Below are positions 49,690-57,828 of a stretch of DNA of 64,000 nucleotides, piece by piece; positions within the stretch are counted from its first letter, which is position 1; the number at the start of each line of letters is the position of its first letter. The notes beneath the pieces were generated by a model. It had not been told where the DNA came from and did not search any database. It saw only the letters and a program-made list of their open reading frames with translations. This DNA is from SP5GCR1 sp965199685 (GTDB lineage Bacteria; Pseudomonadota; Gammaproteobacteria; Poriferisulfidales; Oxydemutatoraceae). The translations under genes and the position numbers were made by a program. The stretch spans positions 1,488,001 through 1,552,000 of the forward strand of contig OZ241323.1 of NCBI GenBank assembly GCA_965199685.1, read 5' to 3'.

Positions 49690-51237
49690 TCAGATATGCC
49701 CAAGTTGAGGATGTGGTTTACCACCGACAGATAATTTATTTAGTGCATTGATATAAGCCTTAGCCGATGCAATAACGATGTCGGTATCCACACCCAAACC
49801 GTTGACTACGCGCCCACCTTTGGACAAACGCACGGTAACCTCACCCTGAGAGTCGGTGCCGGTGGTGATATTATTCACCGAATATAACAATAACTCGCCA
49901 CCACTTTGAGCTACCGATTCTATCGCCTTGAATGTAGCATCAACCGGACCGCTACCCTGTGCCTCGGCTTGATGCTTGGCATCTTCCACGCGTAGAGTGA
50001 TCTTTGCACAAGGTTGCGTACCGCTCTCCGAAGTGACATTGAGCCAATCTAAGCGGTAGTACTCTTCTGCATTTAACGCCGCACTGTCGGACACCAATGC
50101 CTGCAGGTCTTCGTCGTAAATCTCTTCCTTTTTATCTGCTAGTAATTTGAAACGTTCAAACGCATCATTCAAATCATCGGTACTAGAGAATGTGACACCT
50201 AACTCTTGCAAACGCGTTCTGAATGCATTGCGCCCGGAATGTTTGCCCAATACGATGCGATTAGAACTCCAACCGACATCTTCGGACCTCATGATTTCGT
50301 AAGTCTCTCTATATTTGAGCACACCGTCTTGGTGTATGCCCGACTCGTGGGCAAAAGCGTTTGCACCAACGATAGCTTTATTGGGCTGCACCGGAAACCC
50401 TGTGATGCCGGCAACCAAGCGTGATATAGGCACAATTTGACGCGTGTCTATGTTTGTTGTGCAATCAAACACATCGGAGCGAGTGTGGACTGTCATGACG
50501 ATCTCCTCCAGTGCCGCATTACCAGCTCGCTCACCCAAGCCGTTGATGGTACATTCTACCTGCCTTGCACCTTGTCTGACTGCACTCAGTGAATTTGCGA
50601 CTGCCAAGCCTAAGTCGTTATGGCAATGGGTAGAAAATATCGCTTTGTCGGCGTTTGGCACCTTTTCCAGTAGGGTGCTGATCAGATTGCCGAATTGCTC
50701 AGGCATGCTATAGCCTACCGTGTCCGGGATATTGATGGTTTTGGCACCTGCTGCGATTGTGCTTTCGACCAAGCGGCATAAAAAATCAATTTCAGAACGG
50801 CCGGCATCCTCGGGAGAAAACTCCACATCGTCGGTGTATTGCCGAGCAAGCCGAACAGCCGCTACCGCTTGCTCCAACACCTGATCAGGTGTCATACGCA
50901 ACTTGTTTTTTATATGTATGGGCGACGATGCGATAAAAGTGTGTATGCGCGCAGAGGTGGCCTCTTTCAATGCTTCGGCAGCCTTTTTTATATCTTTCTC
51001 CAATGCGCGCGCAAGCCCGCAAACCGTGCTTTGTTTGATCGTTCGGGCAATTTCTTGCACCGCTTGAAAATCTCCCGGGCTCGCAATTGGGAAGCCCGCT
51101 TCTATGACATCTACTCGCAACTTCTCAAGGGCTTTTGCAATCCTTAACTTTTCATCTTGGGTCATAGAAGCCCCCGGGCTTTGTTCACCGTCTCTTAAAG
51201 TAGTATCAAATATAATTAGCTTGTCTTTGGTCGACAT
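49690..51237 (-). CDS. leuA: LeuA, 2-isopropylmalate synthase
   Basis: Condenses acetyl-CoA with 2-ketoisovalerate, the first committed step to leucine. It is 515 aa. IFDTTLRDGEQSPGASMT (about 9-26) and HCHNDLGLAVANSL near 202-215 are the HMGL-like catalytic motifs with metal-binding Asp and His residues. GLGERAGNAALEEIV follows. The C-terminal LeuA dimer domain (about 385-510) mediates leucine feedback. It heads a five-gene operon and is preceded by a candidate leader-peptide attenuator. Confidence 0.96.
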   Translation of the reverse strand: MSTKDKLIIFDTTLRDGEQSPGASMTQDEKLRIAKALEKLRVDVIEAGFPIASPGDFQAVQEIARTIKQSTVCGLARALEKDIKKAAEALKEATSARIHTFIASSPIHIKNKLRMTPDQVLEQAVAAVRLARQYTDDVEFSPEDAGRSEIDFLCRLVESTIAAGAKTINIPDTVGYSMPEQFGNLISTLLEKVPNADKAIFSTHCHNDLGLAVANSLSAVRQGARQVECTINGLGERAGNAALEEIVMTVHTRSDVFDCTTNIDTRQIVPISRLVAGITGFPVQPNKAIVGANAFAHESGIHQDGVLKYRETYEIMRSEDVGWSSNRIVLGKHSGRNAFRTRLQELGVTFSSTDDLNDAFERFKLLADKKEEIYDEDLQALVSDSAALNAEEYYRLDWLNVTSESGTQPCAKITLRVEDAKHQAEAQGSGPVDATFKAIESVAQSGGELLLYSVNNITTGTDSQGEVTVRLSKGGRVVNGLGVDTDIVIASAKAYINALNKLSVGGKPHPQLGHI

Positions 51238-51412
51238 AAGTCTCTCCGTTATTAAAAATCAAAATATAAAGGGATTGTGCGTCTCTAAGCTCGCCAGCCA
51301 TTATTCTGCCGCGTCAGTGCGGCAATCGCGAAAGTAAAAGTCGCAACAATGCTTTATGTTGCTCGTGTGGGTGATTAAGATTTATGATTAAATAATTCAT
51401 GTGGGCATTATA
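51238..51412 (-). promoter_or_regulatory. Candidate leucine attenuator and promoter upstream of leuA
   Basis: On the minus strand a consensus TATAAT (51412-51407) is 6 bp before the ATG of a leucine-rich leader ORF. The leader stop lies inside a 6-bp hairpin TGCCGC/GCGGCA (51307-51324). Between it and leuA are 69 bp with T-rich stretches (TTTATATTTTGATTTTT). I could not identify a strong intrinsic terminator stem, so the exact mechanism is open. Confidence 0.55.
51314..51400 (-). CDS. leuL: Putative leu leader peptide (28 aa)
   Basis: The ORF starts at ATG 51400 and encodes MNYLIINLNHPHEQHKALLR followed by LLLSRLPH. Six of nine consecutive codons near the end are leucine (TTG TTG CGA CTT TTA CTT TCG CGA TTG). 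The position (77 bp before leuA), the length (28 aa, as in E. coli LeuL) and the leucine run indicate attenuation by charged tRNA-Leu. No Shine-Dalgarno is present and the predicted start of transcription is at or next to the ATG, so it may be translated as a leaderless mRNA. Confidence 0.65.
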   Translation of the reverse strand: MNYLIINLNHPHEQHKALLRLLLSRLPH

Positions 51413-51480
51413 ACCCATAAACGTGGAAATGCGCATTTTCTTGGTATAGCAGGGATCTATCACTTCAACGAGATTAGAAT

Positions 51481-51819
51481 CTATGTGAAGAATTCCATCA
51501 GCAACATTATGAAACTAATTGAAGCAATGATAACACCGGTATGGACTATTTGCTGTTTCACTATTCGGGTTTCCAGTTCGGCAATTTCTACTCTAATACC
51601 ATCGATATCCCTTTTTGTAGCCATGTCTTTGATATCGGCTTTGGTTGCCATGCGCGATTCTATATCCTTGATATCGGCCTTGGTTGCCATATCTTTGATG
51701 GCTTCCTTGATGTTTATATCGTTGGCATAAACCAAACTCTCTGTTGTCATATGTGCTTCCTCTTCGCTTACACCGGGAATTTTTGTCAGTGTTTTATGTA
51801 TGATTTCTTTATGTATCAT
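51481..51819 (-). CDS. Small coiled-coil protein with C-terminal membrane anchor
   Basis: About 112 aa from the ATG at 51819 (an in-frame TTG 6 nt upstream is also possible); GGAGG precedes both. The middle (about 45-90) is a coiled coil containing three repeats of MATKADIKD or close variants, and the C-terminal ~20 residues (HTGVIIASISFIMLLMEFF) form a membrane helix. This architecture resembles DUF1640/CCDC90-like small bacterial proteins. No enzymatic motif is visible. It stands alone between the proteasome-like gene and the leuA leader. Confidence 0.68.
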   Translation of the reverse strand: MIHKEIIHKTLTKIPGVSEEEAHMTTESLVYANDINIKEAIKDMATKADIKDIESRMATKADIKDMATKRDIDGIRVEIAELETRIVKQQIVHTGVIIASISFIMLLMEFFT

Positions 51820-51946
51820 AATCAATCTACCTCCGTATATTATATGAAAATCCCCAATTTACAACACCCCCAAACCTAATTTTTACCATTCCGATAAACC
51901 GACCTATCTTTCCGACGGATGACATAACCACAACTTGGGTTGCCGT

Positions 51947-52534
51947 TTATGATGTTTCTAGAGGTAGCGTATAGCTTGTTATCGGCAGAGCGGTGGCAGT
52001 ATTGAACTCGGCACTTGCTTCAATGGCAATGCGCGCAATAGCCTCTGCATCTTGTTGTTCTTCATAACACGCATACATGGCACCAAGTGCAATCTCGGCA
52101 CCGGAACCTATAGCCCAATATTTGGAATAAACGCAGACTTCCCTAAGCGCAAACACGCCGAAGATACCATGACCGTTGGCAATCAACGCATCGATACGGC
52201 TAGACTCGTACGGTGCTTGCGGTTCTCCATCGACTTCTTCTTTGGTGTTCAGATAATAACGCTCTTTTAATATCTCGTGTATTGCGCGAAACGACTCAAA
52301 AATTGCCATCCGCGAACTGAAATCGTATCGGGCATTGTCTTCGGCAAGCAGGCTTCTAAGCACTACATCGTGCGCACTGCTACCAGTGATGCCTATATAA
52401 TTGGATTGATAGCACAAAATTTTTTCATGCGCCAAATCATAAGCACTACTCTGCTTAAGATCGCCTATCGTGGCCAATGTGTCGGCAGCGATACACACTT
52501 GGTTGTGCTTGCGTACTACGACTATCGTGGACAC
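51947..52534 (-). CDS. Proteasome-like Ntn-hydrolase with N-terminal serine
   Basis: 195-aa member of the proteasome/HslV fold. It starts at GTG 52534: M-S-T-I-V-V-V, then ADTLATIGD (about 18-26, with the conserved Asp17 equivalent), EKILCY (about 38-43, conserved Lys33 equivalent), and GITGSSAHDVVL near 48-59. C-terminal AIGSGAEIALGAMYACYEEQ resembles the GSGG region of proteasome subunits. In HslV and beta subunits Thr1 is the nucleophile; here Ser occupies that position after Met removal. No hslU or other AAA unfoldase gene is nearby. It overlaps the end of ribD by 13 nt. Confidence 0.75.
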   Translation of the reverse strand: MSTIVVVRKHNQVCIAADTLATIGDLKQSSAYDLAHEKILCYQSNYIGITGSSAHDVVLRSLLAEDNARYDFSSRMAIFESFRAIHEILKERYYLNTKEEVDGEPQAPYESSRIDALIANGHGIFGVFALREVCVYSKYWAIGSGAEIALGAMYACYEEQQDAEAIARIAIEASAEFNTATALPITSYTLPLETS

Positions 52535-53655
52535 GGTTCTAACAATACCCGAACATCTTTGCCGACATTCATCACTTCTTTATAACTAAAATTAATACGC
52601 TCTTCCATTGTTTGTATAATATCGTCAAACTCTGCCAACTTTTTGCTCTCTGCTCCCAATAAGCAAGGTGCTATATACAACAGCAGTTCGTCGCATAAAC
52701 CGGCCTCTATGATAGCACCGAACAATACGCCGCCGGCCTCCACTTGTATCTCGTTAAGCTCGTATCGCTCAGCTAGGGTTTCTAGTAGCTTTAATAAGGG
52801 TATGCGCGATTTTGTGGTCGGCATTGATAATACCTCAACGCCGCGCCGCTCAAATTCATTTTGCTGCACTTCGGTGGCAACACTCTCGCAACAAACAACA
52901 ACGGTTTTGGCATCGGAATTATAGATTTTTGCTTCGGGCGAGGTCGACAACCGACTATCCAATACAATGCGTAGAGGTTGTCTAACGGCTCCTTCTATGT
53001 CTAAATCCTCGGCAGAAACGCGTACATTCAACTGCGGGTCATCGGCTTGAACCGTACGACTGCTAGTCAATAACGCACTACTTCGGGCACGCCAAAATTG
53101 CACATCGCGTCTTGCCTCCTCGCTGCTAATCCATGCGCTTTTGCCGGAACCCAATGCAATGTGTCCGTCTAGGCTGATTGCCGATTTAAGCCGCAACCAC
53201 GGCCGTCCTCGTTCAATACGCGATACAAAACCGCGATTTAAGTCTCGTGCTTGGTCGGGAAATAAACCACATTCAACTTGGATACCGGCAGCTTTTAATT
53301 CGGAAATGCCTTGCCCATGCACCCGAGGGTTAGGATCTTGCATTGCAATCACAACACGTTTGACTTTCGCATCTATCAGCGCAGGTACACACGGCGGTGT
53401 ACGTCCTTGATGCACACACGGCTCTAGAGTCACATAGACCGTAGCATCTCTAGCATTATCTCCCGCTTGCGCAAGTGCAAGAGGTTCGGCATGCGCCTCG
53501 CCAGTGCGACGATGATAGGCTTCGGCGATCACTTTATCGTCTTGGACAATCACGCAAGCGACCATTGGATTGACACCAACCGTATAACGTCCGAGTTCCG
53601 CCAAAGCTAATGCTTTGGACATGTAGTGCCGATCGCGCTTGCTAAATCGCTGCAT
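52522..53655 (-). CDS. ribD: RibD, bifunctional riboflavin deaminase/reductase
   Basis: Converts diaminohydroxyphosphoribosylaminopyrimidine to 5-amino-6-ribitylaminouracil phosphate. It is 377 aa. The deaminase zinc site is TGEAHAEPLAL (about 46-56) with PCVHQGRTPPC near 78-88. The reductase domain starts near 145 (RPWLRLKSAISLDGHIAL) and includes VEAGGVLFGAII near 317. ribE/ribBA/ribH, usually downstream, are absent; the proteasome-like gene overlaps its end. The upstream gene is glyA, with nrdR missing between them. Confidence 0.93.
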   Translation of the reverse strand: MQRFSKRDRHYMSKALALAELGRYTVGVNPMVACVIVQDDKVIAEAYHRRTGEAHAEPLALAQAGDNARDATVYVTLEPCVHQGRTPPCVPALIDAKVKRVVIAMQDPNPRVHGQGISELKAAGIQVECGLFPDQARDLNRGFVSRIERGRPWLRLKSAISLDGHIALGSGKSAWISSEEARRDVQFWRARSSALLTSSRTVQADDPQLNVRVSAEDLDIEGAVRQPLRIVLDSRLSTSPEAKIYNSDAKTVVVCCESVATEVQQNEFERRGVEVLSMPTTKSRIPLLKLLETLAERYELNEIQVEAGGVLFGAIIEAGLCDELLLYIAPCLLGAESKKLAEFDDIIQTMEERINFSYKEVMNVGKDVRVLLEPCPR

Positions 53656-53733
53656 CTACGCTTATCCGATAACCGCCTCTACACATTTATAGCGCATTGA
53701 GGCTCTCCCTAAACCGTCGTCGGATTGCTCCGC

Positions 53734-54984
53734 TCAACTATAGACCGGATAACGTCTGCACAAACTCAAAGCCTGTTCCTTGACTGCTTTGATTTTATCC
53801 TCATCGCTGATATCGTCCAATACATCGCAGACTAGATGGGTCAACTGCTCCACAGCTTCGCCGTCAAAGCCGCGCGTGGTGATTGCTGGGGTACCGAAAC
53901 GCAGACCACTGGTCACAAAAGGCGACTTAGTGTCTTTAGGCACGCTATTCTTATTGACGGTGATATTCGCTCTTCCGAGTGCGGCATCGGCATCCTTACC
54001 AGTTATATCTTTAGAAATCAAACTGACCAGCATCAGATGGTTCTCAGTACCTCCTGAAACGATTTCGTAGCCTCTGTCAATCAACGTTTTTGCCATCAGT
54101 TTGGCATTACTTTTAACTTCGGCAATATACTCTTTGAAGTCGGGCTGCAACGCTTCCTTAAAAGCAACCGCTTTGGCGGCGATAACATGCATCAAGGGAC
54201 CGCCCTGCATTCCCGGAAAGACCATAGAATTTATTTTTTTCTCTATCTCCTCGTTGTGTTGACAAATAATAAAACCACTACGCGGACCTCGCAAAGTCTT
54301 ATGGGTAGTTGAAGTAACCACATCGGCATGAGGTACTGGATTGGGATATGCATCGGCTGCAACCAAACCAGAGACATGCGCCATGTCAACCAAAAAGTAA
54401 GCACCGACTTGATCGGCTATTTGCCTCATCCGTTCCCAATCCACAACCTGTGAATAAGCAGAAAACCCACCAATCAGCATTTTGGGTTTATGCTCTAGAG
54501 CTAGACTTTCTATCTCGTCGTAATCAAGCAAACCGTCATCGTCAATGCCGTATTGCACTGCATTGAAAACTTGACCCGAAAAATTGACTTTAGCCCCGTG
54601 CGTCAGATGACCACCATGAGCCAAGCTCATACCAAGTATGGTGTCGCCGGGATCGCACAATGCCAAATAAACCGCAGCATTGGCTTGCGAACCGGAATGT
54701 GGTTGCACATTCGCATAATCCGCACCGTATAGTTCCTTCAAGCGCTCTATTGCAAGCTCCTCTGCAACATCTACATTTTCACACCCACCATAATACCGCT
54801 TACTAGGGTAGCCCTCGGCATATTTGTTGGTCATAATAGAACCTTGCGCTTCCAATACTCGAGGGCTTGCATAATTCTCGGAAGCAATCAATTCTACGTG
54901 ATCTTCTTGCCGCTCGCGCTCGGCGGCGAGTGCTTCGGCCAACTCAGGGTCAAACGAAGCTATAGTCATATCTTTTTTGAACAT
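53734..54984 (-). CDS. glyA: Serine hydroxymethyltransferase
   Basis: PLP enzyme interconverting serine and glycine with tetrahydrofolate. It is 416 aa. NYASPRVLEAQGSIMTNKYA (about 37-56) and GYPSKRYYGGCENVDVAE near 58-75 are typical; the Schiff-base lysine is in TSTTHKTLRGPRSG near 228-241. It is 78 bp upstream of ribD on the same strand, and in most gammaproteobacteria nrdR would lie in this interval. Confidence 0.97.
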   Translation of the reverse strand: MFKKDMTIASFDPELAEALAAERERQEDHVELIASENYASPRVLEAQGSIMTNKYAEGYPSKRYYGGCENVDVAEELAIERLKELYGADYANVQPHSGSQANAAVYLALCDPGDTILGMSLAHGGHLTHGAKVNFSGQVFNAVQYGIDDDGLLDYDEIESLALEHKPKMLIGGFSAYSQVVDWERMRQIADQVGAYFLVDMAHVSGLVAADAYPNPVPHADVVTSTTHKTLRGPRSGFIICQHNEEIEKKINSMVFPGMQGGPLMHVIAAKAVAFKEALQPDFKEYIAEVKSNAKLMAKTLIDRGYEIVSGGTENHLMLVSLISKDITGKDADAALGRANITVNKNSVPKDTKSPFVTSGLRFGTPAITTRGFDGEAVEQLTHLVCDVLDDISDEDKIKAVKEQALSLCRRYPVYS

Positions 54985-55087
54985 CGGTCATTCCTATCGT
55001 TTATGAATTAATGGATAAAAGCACAACTGCTTTTAATGGATAAGGTTCTTATTATAGGCGATAATCGTACATAAACCCAAATATTCG

Positions 55088-55149
55088 GGGTGGTTGTCAA
55101 GGGTCTGCACATAGTTATGCCGATTGACCTACTAGCTCAACAGCCCCAT
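55088..55149 (+). repeat. Truncated mosaic hairpin repeat
   Basis: GGGGTGGTTGTCAAGG, then GGTCTGCACATAGTTATGCCG, GATTGA, loop CCTACTAGC and TCAACAGCCCC. The right arm of the GCCGATTGA hairpin is broken and joined straight to the terminal repeat end (CAACAGCCCC). It lies between glyA and the FGE-fold gene. Confidence 0.65.
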
Positions 55150-55157
55150 CTAAGAAT

Positions 55158-56012
55158 TTATGGGCTAAGGTCACGGGCAACTCGAAACCCAAGGGTGAAT
55201 TCCCGATAATTCTCGCTGTACCTATAGCGATACGCAGATTTTATTAAGTCCGGGTTTACGGTACCCCAAGAACCACCGCGTGCCATTCTTTTTCCTTCAC
55301 ATCTGCCAAGCCACGCGCTACCGTCGGTTGGTGCATCTTTGTACTTAAAGTGCCAACAATCCTCCACCCATTCCCATACGTTGCCGTGCATATCGTGTAG
55401 CCCAAATGCATTGGCAGGAAAACTGCCTACTGCTGCAGTTCCGTCTTTAGCATACTGAGCCTGATTAGGAAAAATCATTCTGCCGAAATGATACGCTGTC
55501 GTGGTTCCAGCACGAGCCGCATATTCCCATTCTGACTCGGTCAATAACCTGTATTTATGTTTGGTTTTCGTTGATAACCAATCAATATATGCTGAAACAT
55601 CATACCAAGAAACACATACTACCGGATGATTATTAGTTTGATCAAAACCCGGGTCATCCCAAGATTTATTCCTCAGAAAATTACAATTTGCGGTTTGGTG
55701 TTTTGTCTCTTCAACAAACTCTACATATTGTCCTAAGGTCACTTCATATTTACCCACCGCAAAAGGCCTGGGAATAGCAACTTGGCGTTGTGGATATTCT
55801 TTATCGCCTTGTCCTCTGTCTCCTGCAGGAAAACCCATCATGAATTCTCCTGCCGGCAACATGACCATCTCCGGACAAGTTTCGCAATCGCGAAAAGTCT
55901 CTCCCACCTGATACACATTGGCAGATGTTAGTACCGATAGCAATAATAAAGACAGCACAGCAGCAATGCTGTTTGCCGCCCTCTTGCTATTTTTTGGAAT
56001 GTATACTTTCAT
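55158..56012 (-). CDS. Secreted FGE/SUMF1-fold protein lacking the catalytic cysteines
   Basis: A 284-aa secreted protein with a signal peptide (about 12-31). The formylglycine-generating-enzyme fold is clear from RDCETCPEMVMLPAGEFMMG (about 41-60), VGKYEVTLGQYVEFVEETKH near 90-109, LLTESEWEYAARAGT near 155-169 and DMHGNVWEWVEDCW near 206-219. In true FGE the motif after ARGGSW contains two cysteines; here it reads GTVNPDLIKSAYRYR, with no cysteine, so sulfatase activation is unlikely. Many such proteins are of unknown function. It lies upstream of nothing obvious and downstream of a repeat. Confidence 0.82.
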   Translation of the reverse strand: MKVYIPKNSKRAANSIAAVLSLLLLSVLTSANVYQVGETFRDCETCPEMVMLPAGEFMMGFPAGDRGQGDKEYPQRQVAIPRPFAVGKYEVTLGQYVEFVEETKHQTANCNFLRNKSWDDPGFDQTNNHPVVCVSWYDVSAYIDWLSTKTKHKYRLLTESEWEYAARAGTTTAYHFGRMIFPNQAQYAKDGTAAVGSFPANAFGLHDMHGNVWEWVEDCWHFKYKDAPTDGSAWLGRCEGKRMARGGSWGTVNPDLIKSAYRYRYSENYREFTLGFRVARDLSP

Positions 56013-56080
56013 TTGTTTGGACTAAAAAAACCCATTATAAACGAAAGCCTACACATGATGCTTAAGTTGTGCCTGCATAA

Positions 56081-56150
56081 ATAGAACCGCCACTTGTTAC
56101 GGTAAGAAAAGTGGCGTGACATTGTGCAGACTCTCCACAAGAGGGAATGG
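56081..56150 (-). repeat. Mosaic hairpin repeat between msrQ and the FGE-fold gene
   Basis: In minus orientation: GGAG-type remnant, GTCTGCACAATGTCAC link, GCCACTT arm, longer loop, AAGTGGC arm and GGTTCTAT end. This is the GCCACTT stem type in a second genomic location, again with matching arms. Confidence 0.68.
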
Positions 56151-56157
56151 GAGAATG

Positions 56158-56763
56158 TTAGCGATATTGGTATGCCTGTCGCAGATAGAGTGCGAAGCGA
56201 TAACCGAGCAATAAACTCAATATACTCAGATAAATCCACGCCTTTAAGTAATCGGCGCGTATCAACCACCAGTAGTGGATCAAACCAGCGGCGGTAATAA
56301 CATAAACCAAGCGATGTAATAAAGTCCAGCGATGTTGCAAATAGCGGACTGCCCGATCGCTGGAAGTTACTGCCAATGGAATAAGTAGCACGAAAGCGGC
56401 AAAGCCAGCAAAAATAAAAGGACGATCCAGAATATCCAAAAGAATGGATTGCAAATCAAAAAATTGATCTAGCCATATATAGGTTGTGAAGTGGCAACAT
56501 GCGTAAAAGAAGCTATACAAGCCTACTGCACGACGATGACGCAACAGCCAGCGCATATTCGTTAAATGCACCCAAGGTCTGAACGCAAGTACTATCAATA
56601 ACATGCGCAAGGTCCAATCGCCAGTAAATCTCGTGATATATTCAATAGGGTTAGCTCCGAGGTCGTTATTCCAACCCGCATAGAGCAAATATATAAAAGG
56701 CAACAAACATGTGCCGTGTATGGTTATCCTGCTCGGCAATAAAGGAGGTGCAGGCAAAATCAT
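56158..56763 (-). CDS. msrQ: MsrQ, heme-binding membrane subunit of MsrPQ
   Basis: Membrane b-type cytochrome that supplies electrons from quinol to MsrP. It is 201 aa with about six membrane helices. The marker segments DLGANPIEYITRFTGDWTLR (about 34-53) and WLLRHRRAVGLYSFFYACCH near 71-90 contain heme-ligand histidines; HRLVYVITAAGLIHYWWLIR near 150-169 has others. It starts 10 bp after msrP, as in other proteobacteria. Confidence 0.94.
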   Translation of the reverse strand: MILPAPPLLPSRITIHGTCLLPFIYLLYAGWNNDLGANPIEYITRFTGDWTLRMLLIVLAFRPWVHLTNMRWLLRHRRAVGLYSFFYACCHFTTYIWLDQFFDLQSILLDILDRPFIFAGFAAFVLLIPLAVTSSDRAVRYLQHRWTLLHRLVYVITAAGLIHYWWLIRADYLKAWIYLSILSLLLGYRFALYLRQAYQYR

Positions 56764-56773
56764 TGTTACTATT

Positions 56774-57715
56774 TTAGAAGTATTTACTCAGATCCATTCC
56801 GCTGTATAAACTTGCAACTTCCTCTTCGTAGCCGTTGAATTTCAAAGTGTCTCGTTTGCCAAACTCGCCGATGCGTCGCTCGCGTCTCTGCGACCATCTA
56901 GGGTGATTGACTTCGGGATTAACGTTCGAATAAAACCCGTATTCGCTGGGTGCAGATCGCCCCCATGCGGTAGGCGGTTGTTGTTCGGTGAATTCCATTG
57001 CAACGATGGATTTAATGCTTTTGAAACCGTATTTCCATGGCACAACCAACCGCAAAGGCGCGCCGTTCTGATTGGGTAATTCCTTGCCGTAAAGACCTAC
57101 GGCAAAGATGGTTAGCGGGTGCATCGCCTCGTCCATGCGCAAGCCTTCTTTGTAAGGCCAATCCAATACATTACGACGCTGACCAGGTAGATTCTCACGA
57201 TCCAAGATAGAACGAAAGGCAACATATTTGGCGTTTGAAGTCGGTTTGCTTTGTTCAATAATACGGTTGACCTCAAAACCTATCCACGGTATTACCATAG
57301 ACCAGGCTTCCACGCAGCGCAGACGATAAATTCTGTCTTCCAGTTGATGCGGTTTAACAAAATCTTCAAGCGAGTAAGTGCCTGGGTTTTCACATTCGCC
57401 ACCCACCACAATACTCCATGGCTCCGTTTTAAGATATTTTGCGTTTTTATGCGGATCGGATTTACCGTAACCCAGTTCGTAGAAATTATTATAGGTAGTA
57501 ACCGAGACCTCGCTGGTGAGTTCTTCGTCGGTGCTGTATGGACTATCGGGAAGATTGTCAAGCGGACCTAATATGGCATTAGCATAAGTCCCTAACGACA
57601 AACCGGCGGCGATAGCACCGCTGCTTTTAATAAAGTTGCGGCGATTTAGATAGACGGCCTCCGAAGTAATTTCGGATGGCTTTGGGGTCGAATAAAGTTT
57701 AGATTTGATTAACAT
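56774..57715 (-). CDS. msrP: MsrP, periplasmic methionine sulfoxide reductase catalytic subunit
   Basis: Molybdopterin enzyme that repairs oxidised methionine in periplasmic proteins. It is 313 aa. A Tat signal with RRNFIKSSGAIAAG (about 25-38) is present. The Mo-coordinating cysteine is in YRLRCVEAWSMVIPWIGF (about 129-146). Segments ALYGKELPNQNGAPLRLVVP and YGFKSIKSIVAMEF are typical. It forms an operon with msrQ. Its upstream region (57716-57828) contains a degenerate repeat. Confidence 0.95.
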   Translation of the reverse strand: MLIKSKLYSTPKPSEITSEAVYLNRRNFIKSSGAIAAGLSLGTYANAILGPLDNLPDSPYSTDEELTSEVSVTTYNNFYELGYGKSDPHKNAKYLKTEPWSIVVGGECENPGTYSLEDFVKPHQLEDRIYRLRCVEAWSMVIPWIGFEVNRIIEQSKPTSNAKYVAFRSILDRENLPGQRRNVLDWPYKEGLRMDEAMHPLTIFAVGLYGKELPNQNGAPLRLVVPWKYGFKSIKSIVAMEFTEQQPPTAWGRSAPSEYGFYSNVNPEVNHPRWSQRRERRIGEFGKRDTLKFNGYEEEVASLYSGMDLSKYF

Positions 57716-57768
57716 AAGTCCTCCGATGTTTTACTCTATTGTACATAAAATTGGAGAATGTTTATACA

Positions 57769-57828
57769 TAGAATCGCTGGTTATCGGTGAAACGTTGTGC
57801 CTGCCAACACTCCACAGGAGGGAAATGG
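57769..57828 (-). repeat. Degenerate mosaic hairpin repeat
   Basis: TAGAATCGCTGG, GAAACGTTGTGCCTGCC and CTCCACAGGAGGGAAATGG correspond to the plus-strand reading of copy 1 (7885-7990) but with several deletions and lost pairing. It ends one base before the livM stop codon. Confidence 0.5.

Noticed and set aside
56009..56269. Minus-strand 86-codon frame between msrQ and the FGE-fold gene
   Set aside because: It overlaps the 3' end of msrQ in another frame and crosses a repeat; no ribosome binding site or family similarity.
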